7,322 nt of DNA from an uncultured Bacilli bacterium. Lineage in GTDB: Bacteria; Bacillota_I; Bacilli_A; RF39; UBA660. The number at the start of each line of letters is the position of its first letter. The first letter of the stretch is position 1. The position numbers and the translations under genes are program-made. The stretch spans positions 1 to 7,322 of the forward strand of contig CANPYU010000053.1 of NCBI GenBank assembly GCA_947588665.1, given 5' to 3'. Under the pieces are notes generated by a model, which did not search any database, was not told the DNA's origin, and saw only the letters and a program-made list of their open reading frames with translations. Shown piece after piece: positions 6,118-7,322 of the stretch.

Positions 6118-6570
6118 TAAATATTTAGGATTATCATTTAATCCTAATAAATAATCAGCACTTATTTCATAATTTTTACAGATGGTGTAAAGAAAAGGTG
6201 TTGCAATTAAGTTTCTTGCTCTTTCATAATTAGCTATAACAGATCGATTAGTATTTAGGGTATCAGCTAGTTTTGATTGGGTGAGATTTTTTTCTTTTCT
6301 AAACTCTTTTAATCTTAATCCAGCTTTTTTAAAATCTATATTTATGTTTTTAGAAATATAATTATAATTTTTTATGTCTGTAAAATTAAAAATATAATCT
6401 AGAGAAACATTAAAATATTTGGATATGGAAATTAAGTGAATTATTGGAATTATACTATATTCAATTTCGTATTGACCATATAATCCTCGGGCTATTCCTA
6501 ATATATTAGCAATTGATTGTTGGGTTATATTTTTATCTTCTCTTAATTCTTTTATTCTTTCCTTATACAT
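6112..6570 (-). CDS. Transcriptional regulator with two tandem XRE/Cro-type HTH domains
   Basis: This 152-residue DNA-binding protein consists almost entirely of two HTH_3-type domains. The first spans about residues 4-62 (IKELREDKNITQQSIANILG, then NVSLDYIF). The second spans about 84-144 (LRLKEFRKEKNLTQSKLADT, then EISADYLLGL). Their starts align closely: KELREDKNITQ against KEFRKEKNLTQ gives 7 of 11 identical. The link between them (63-83) is polar and Asn-rich, and there is no separate ligand-binding or oligomerisation domain. XRE repressors normally carry one such domain and dimerise, so a single chain here could read both halves of a palindrome. The start at 6570 is supported by GGTGAT 5 bases upstream. 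The gene converges on the radical SAM gene and diverges from the surface protein gene, sharing a 154-base intergenic region with the latter. Targets are unknown; the palindromes at 4874-4893 and 6684-6697 are candidates. I see no convincing promoter for it. Confidence 0.85.
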   Translation of the reverse strand: MYKERIKELREDKNITQQSIANILGIARGLYGQYEIEYSIIPIIHLISISKYFNVSLDYIFNFTDIKNYNYISKNINIDFKKAGLRLKEFRKEKNLTQSKLADTLNTNRSVIANYERARNLIATPFLYTICKNYEISADYLLGLNDNPKYLT

Positions 6571-6575
6571 TGAAT

Positions 6576-6581
6576 ATCACC
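6576..6581 (-). promoter_or_regulatory. Ribosome binding site of the double-HTH regulator
   Basis: On the minus strand GGTGAT lies 5 bases before the ATG at 6570. It is part of the 9-base word ACTGGTGAT, which also occurs on the minus strand of the radical SAM palindrome (4876-4884). Confidence 0.6.
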
Positions 6582-6643
6582 AGTCTAATTTTCTCATATA
6601 AATGCTTTAAAAAGTTATTTTGCATGAAATAGAAACGTTTTTC

Positions 6644-6672
6644 TTGACTTTTGACATTTGCTAGATTATAAT
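6644..6672 (+). promoter_or_regulatory. Near-consensus sigma-A promoter of the surface protein gene
   Basis: TTGACT (6644-6649), a 17-base spacer and TATAAT (6667-6672) match 11 of 12 consensus bases, the best promoter in the window. Transcription would start near 6679, giving a leader of about 46 bases that contains the palindrome at 6684-6697. A second -35-like TTGACA (6651-6656) and a further TATAAT (6698-6703, with a weak TTAATA at 6674-6679) raise the possibility of overlapping starts. Confidence 0.75.
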
Positions 6673-6683
6673 TTTAATATAAG

Positions 6684-6697
6684 TTAGAAATTTCTAA
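6684..6697. promoter_or_regulatory. 14-bp perfect palindrome in the surface gene leader, operator candidate
   Basis: TTAGAAATTTCTAA is its own reverse complement and lies 5-18 bases after the predicted transcription start, a position where a bound repressor would block initiation. It does not match the CodY, PerR, Fur, LexA or CIRCE consensus sequences I know. The divergent double-HTH regulator is a natural candidate to bind it, but this is inference. Confidence 0.5.
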
Positions 6698-6724
6698 TAT
6701 AATTGAAAGTTAGGGCGAATTAAT

Positions 6725-7322
6725 GTGAGAAAGAAAAAGGAAGTATTAGTTTTAATTGTAGTTTTAATAATAAGTATAATTTTATTAATACCAGAAAAAA
6801 AAGATTATAAGTTAAAAGAAAGCACTATAAAAGAAAAAAATGTAAATTCAATAGCTATGTATATAGTTAATAGTGATGGTTCAGAAACTGCTATAGATAA
6901 AATGCCAAGTGCTAGTGATTATGAAATAAATACAGAGAAAAGTTTTTGTATGAGAGGAAAAGATAAAGTGACGGATGTTATAAAAAATGTTGATGATAAT
7001 TTTGTTTTTACTTCTTTAAATAAAAATGACAAATGCTATTTATATTTTGATGTTGGGTTTATTGGAAATCCAGATGATACACTGGCAGCTTTAGGTCAAC
7101 ATTCTTTAGGAACAAAAGATACATTTACAAATGTTGCAAGTACAGATGAAAATGGAGTATATGATACTGTAGATGATTATGGAAAGAGTTATTATTATCG
7201 AGGTTCAGTGAATAATAACTGGGTAAAATTTGGCCAAATGAAATCAGGAAGTAATTCTGGAAAAGATATATGGTGGAGAATAATTCGAATAAATGGTAAT
7301 GGAACTATAAGATTAATATATG
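6725..7322 (+). CDS. Membrane-anchored extracellular protein, 3'-truncated by window edge
   Basis: The frame is open from GTG at 6725 to the window end, giving 199 visible residues. The upstream ATG at 6723 is in another frame and meets TGA at once, and the frame upstream is closed at 6704, so GTG is the likely start. The ribosome binding site is weak (TAGGGCG, 6711-6717). Residues 1-5 are basic (MRKKK) and 6-22 are a hydrophobic helix (EVLVLIVVLIISIILLI), predicting an N-in anchor with the rest outside the cell. Two cysteines (C75 and C104) could form a disulfide. From about 110 the sequence is glycine-, aspartate- and aromatic-rich, with DDYGKSYYYRGSVNNNWVKF (150-169) and WWRIIRINGNGTIRLIY (183-199). 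From memory, this YYYRG/NNWVKF/WRIIRINGDGT pattern recurs in large families of predicted surface proteins in uncultured low-GC Bacillota; I know of no established function. Its strong promoter and leader palindrome suggest regulated, possibly high expression. Confidence 0.75.
   Translation, partial: MRKKKEVLVLIVVLIISIILLIPEKKDYKLKESTIKEKNVNSIAMYIVNSDGSETAIDKMPSASDYEINTEKSFCMRGKDKVTDVIKNVDDNFVFTSLNKNDKCYLYFDVGFIGNPDDTLAALGQHSLGTKDTFTNVASTDENGVYDTVDDYGKSYYYRGSVNNNWVKFGQMKSGSNSGKDIWWRIIRINGNGTIRLIY

Noticed and set aside
6631..6645. AGAAACGTTTTTC as a catabolite-repression (cre) site
   Set aside because: The AAACGTTT core fits, but about four of the constrained cre positions are wrong when aligned to TGWNANCGNTNWCA.
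1..7322. Genetic code 4 (TGA as tryptophan), suggested by the Mollicutes-like composition
   Set aside because: Tryptophans in all genes are coded by TGG, and conserved family ends coincide with normal stops; nothing requires TGA read-through.
1..7322. CRISPR array, insertion sequence, tRNA or rRNA gene, phage structural genes
   Set aside because: No regularly spaced repeats, transposase motifs, cloverleaf-like GC-rich segments or virion protein signatures were seen on either strand.

Overview
The window is about 28% GC, codes tryptophan with TGG, reads without internal TGA, and favours A/T-ending codons such as TTA and AGA. ParC, the S11 carboxypeptidase and the flavodoxin look like those of Bacillota. 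The 3' surface protein matches a style I associate with uncultured low-GC gut Bacillota (RF39-like or Erysipelotrichales-like lineages). The organism is therefore probably a host-associated, anaerobic, low-GC Gram-positive bacterium using genetic code 11. The genus cannot be told from this stretch.

Layout. (1) Positions 1-2009 hold the 3' four-fifths of parC (topoisomerase IV subunit A), followed by a hairpin terminator. (2) From 2078 an extended -10 promoter starts a two-gene unit: a DacA-like D-Ala-D-Ala carboxypeptidase anchored outside the membrane, then a flavodoxin with an N-terminal membrane anchor whose start codon overlaps the dacA stop by one base. (3) At 3785 a DUF362 protein begins, with its own likely promoter that resembles the dacA one; a strong terminator closes it at 4687-4722. 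(4) At 4897-6006 sits a stand-alone radical SAM enzyme of SplB/COG1533 style with an extra C-terminal cysteine cluster. Its start region carries a perfect 8+8 palindrome covering the -10 element and the ribosome binding site. (5) Convergent to it, at 6112-6570 on the minus strand, is a small regulator made of two tandem XRE/Cro helix-turn-helix domains. (6) Divergent from that regulator, a partial membrane-anchored surface protein starts with GTG at 6725 and runs off the window. It has a near-consensus promoter and a 14-bp perfect palindrome in its leader.

How the genes fit together. The first half is housekeeping (chromosome decatenation, peptidoglycan trimming) with a redox flavour added by the flavodoxin and DUF362 genes. 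The second half looks accessory: an orphan radical SAM enzyme of unknown substrate, a double-HTH regulator and a surface protein, with palindromes at the two plus-strand promoters. Control of either promoter by the regulator is inference only. I see no rRNA, tRNA, insertion sequence, CRISPR array or phage structural gene. I also see no small precursor peptide beside the radical SAM gene. The longest stretch without a gene is about 230 bases (4664-4896).
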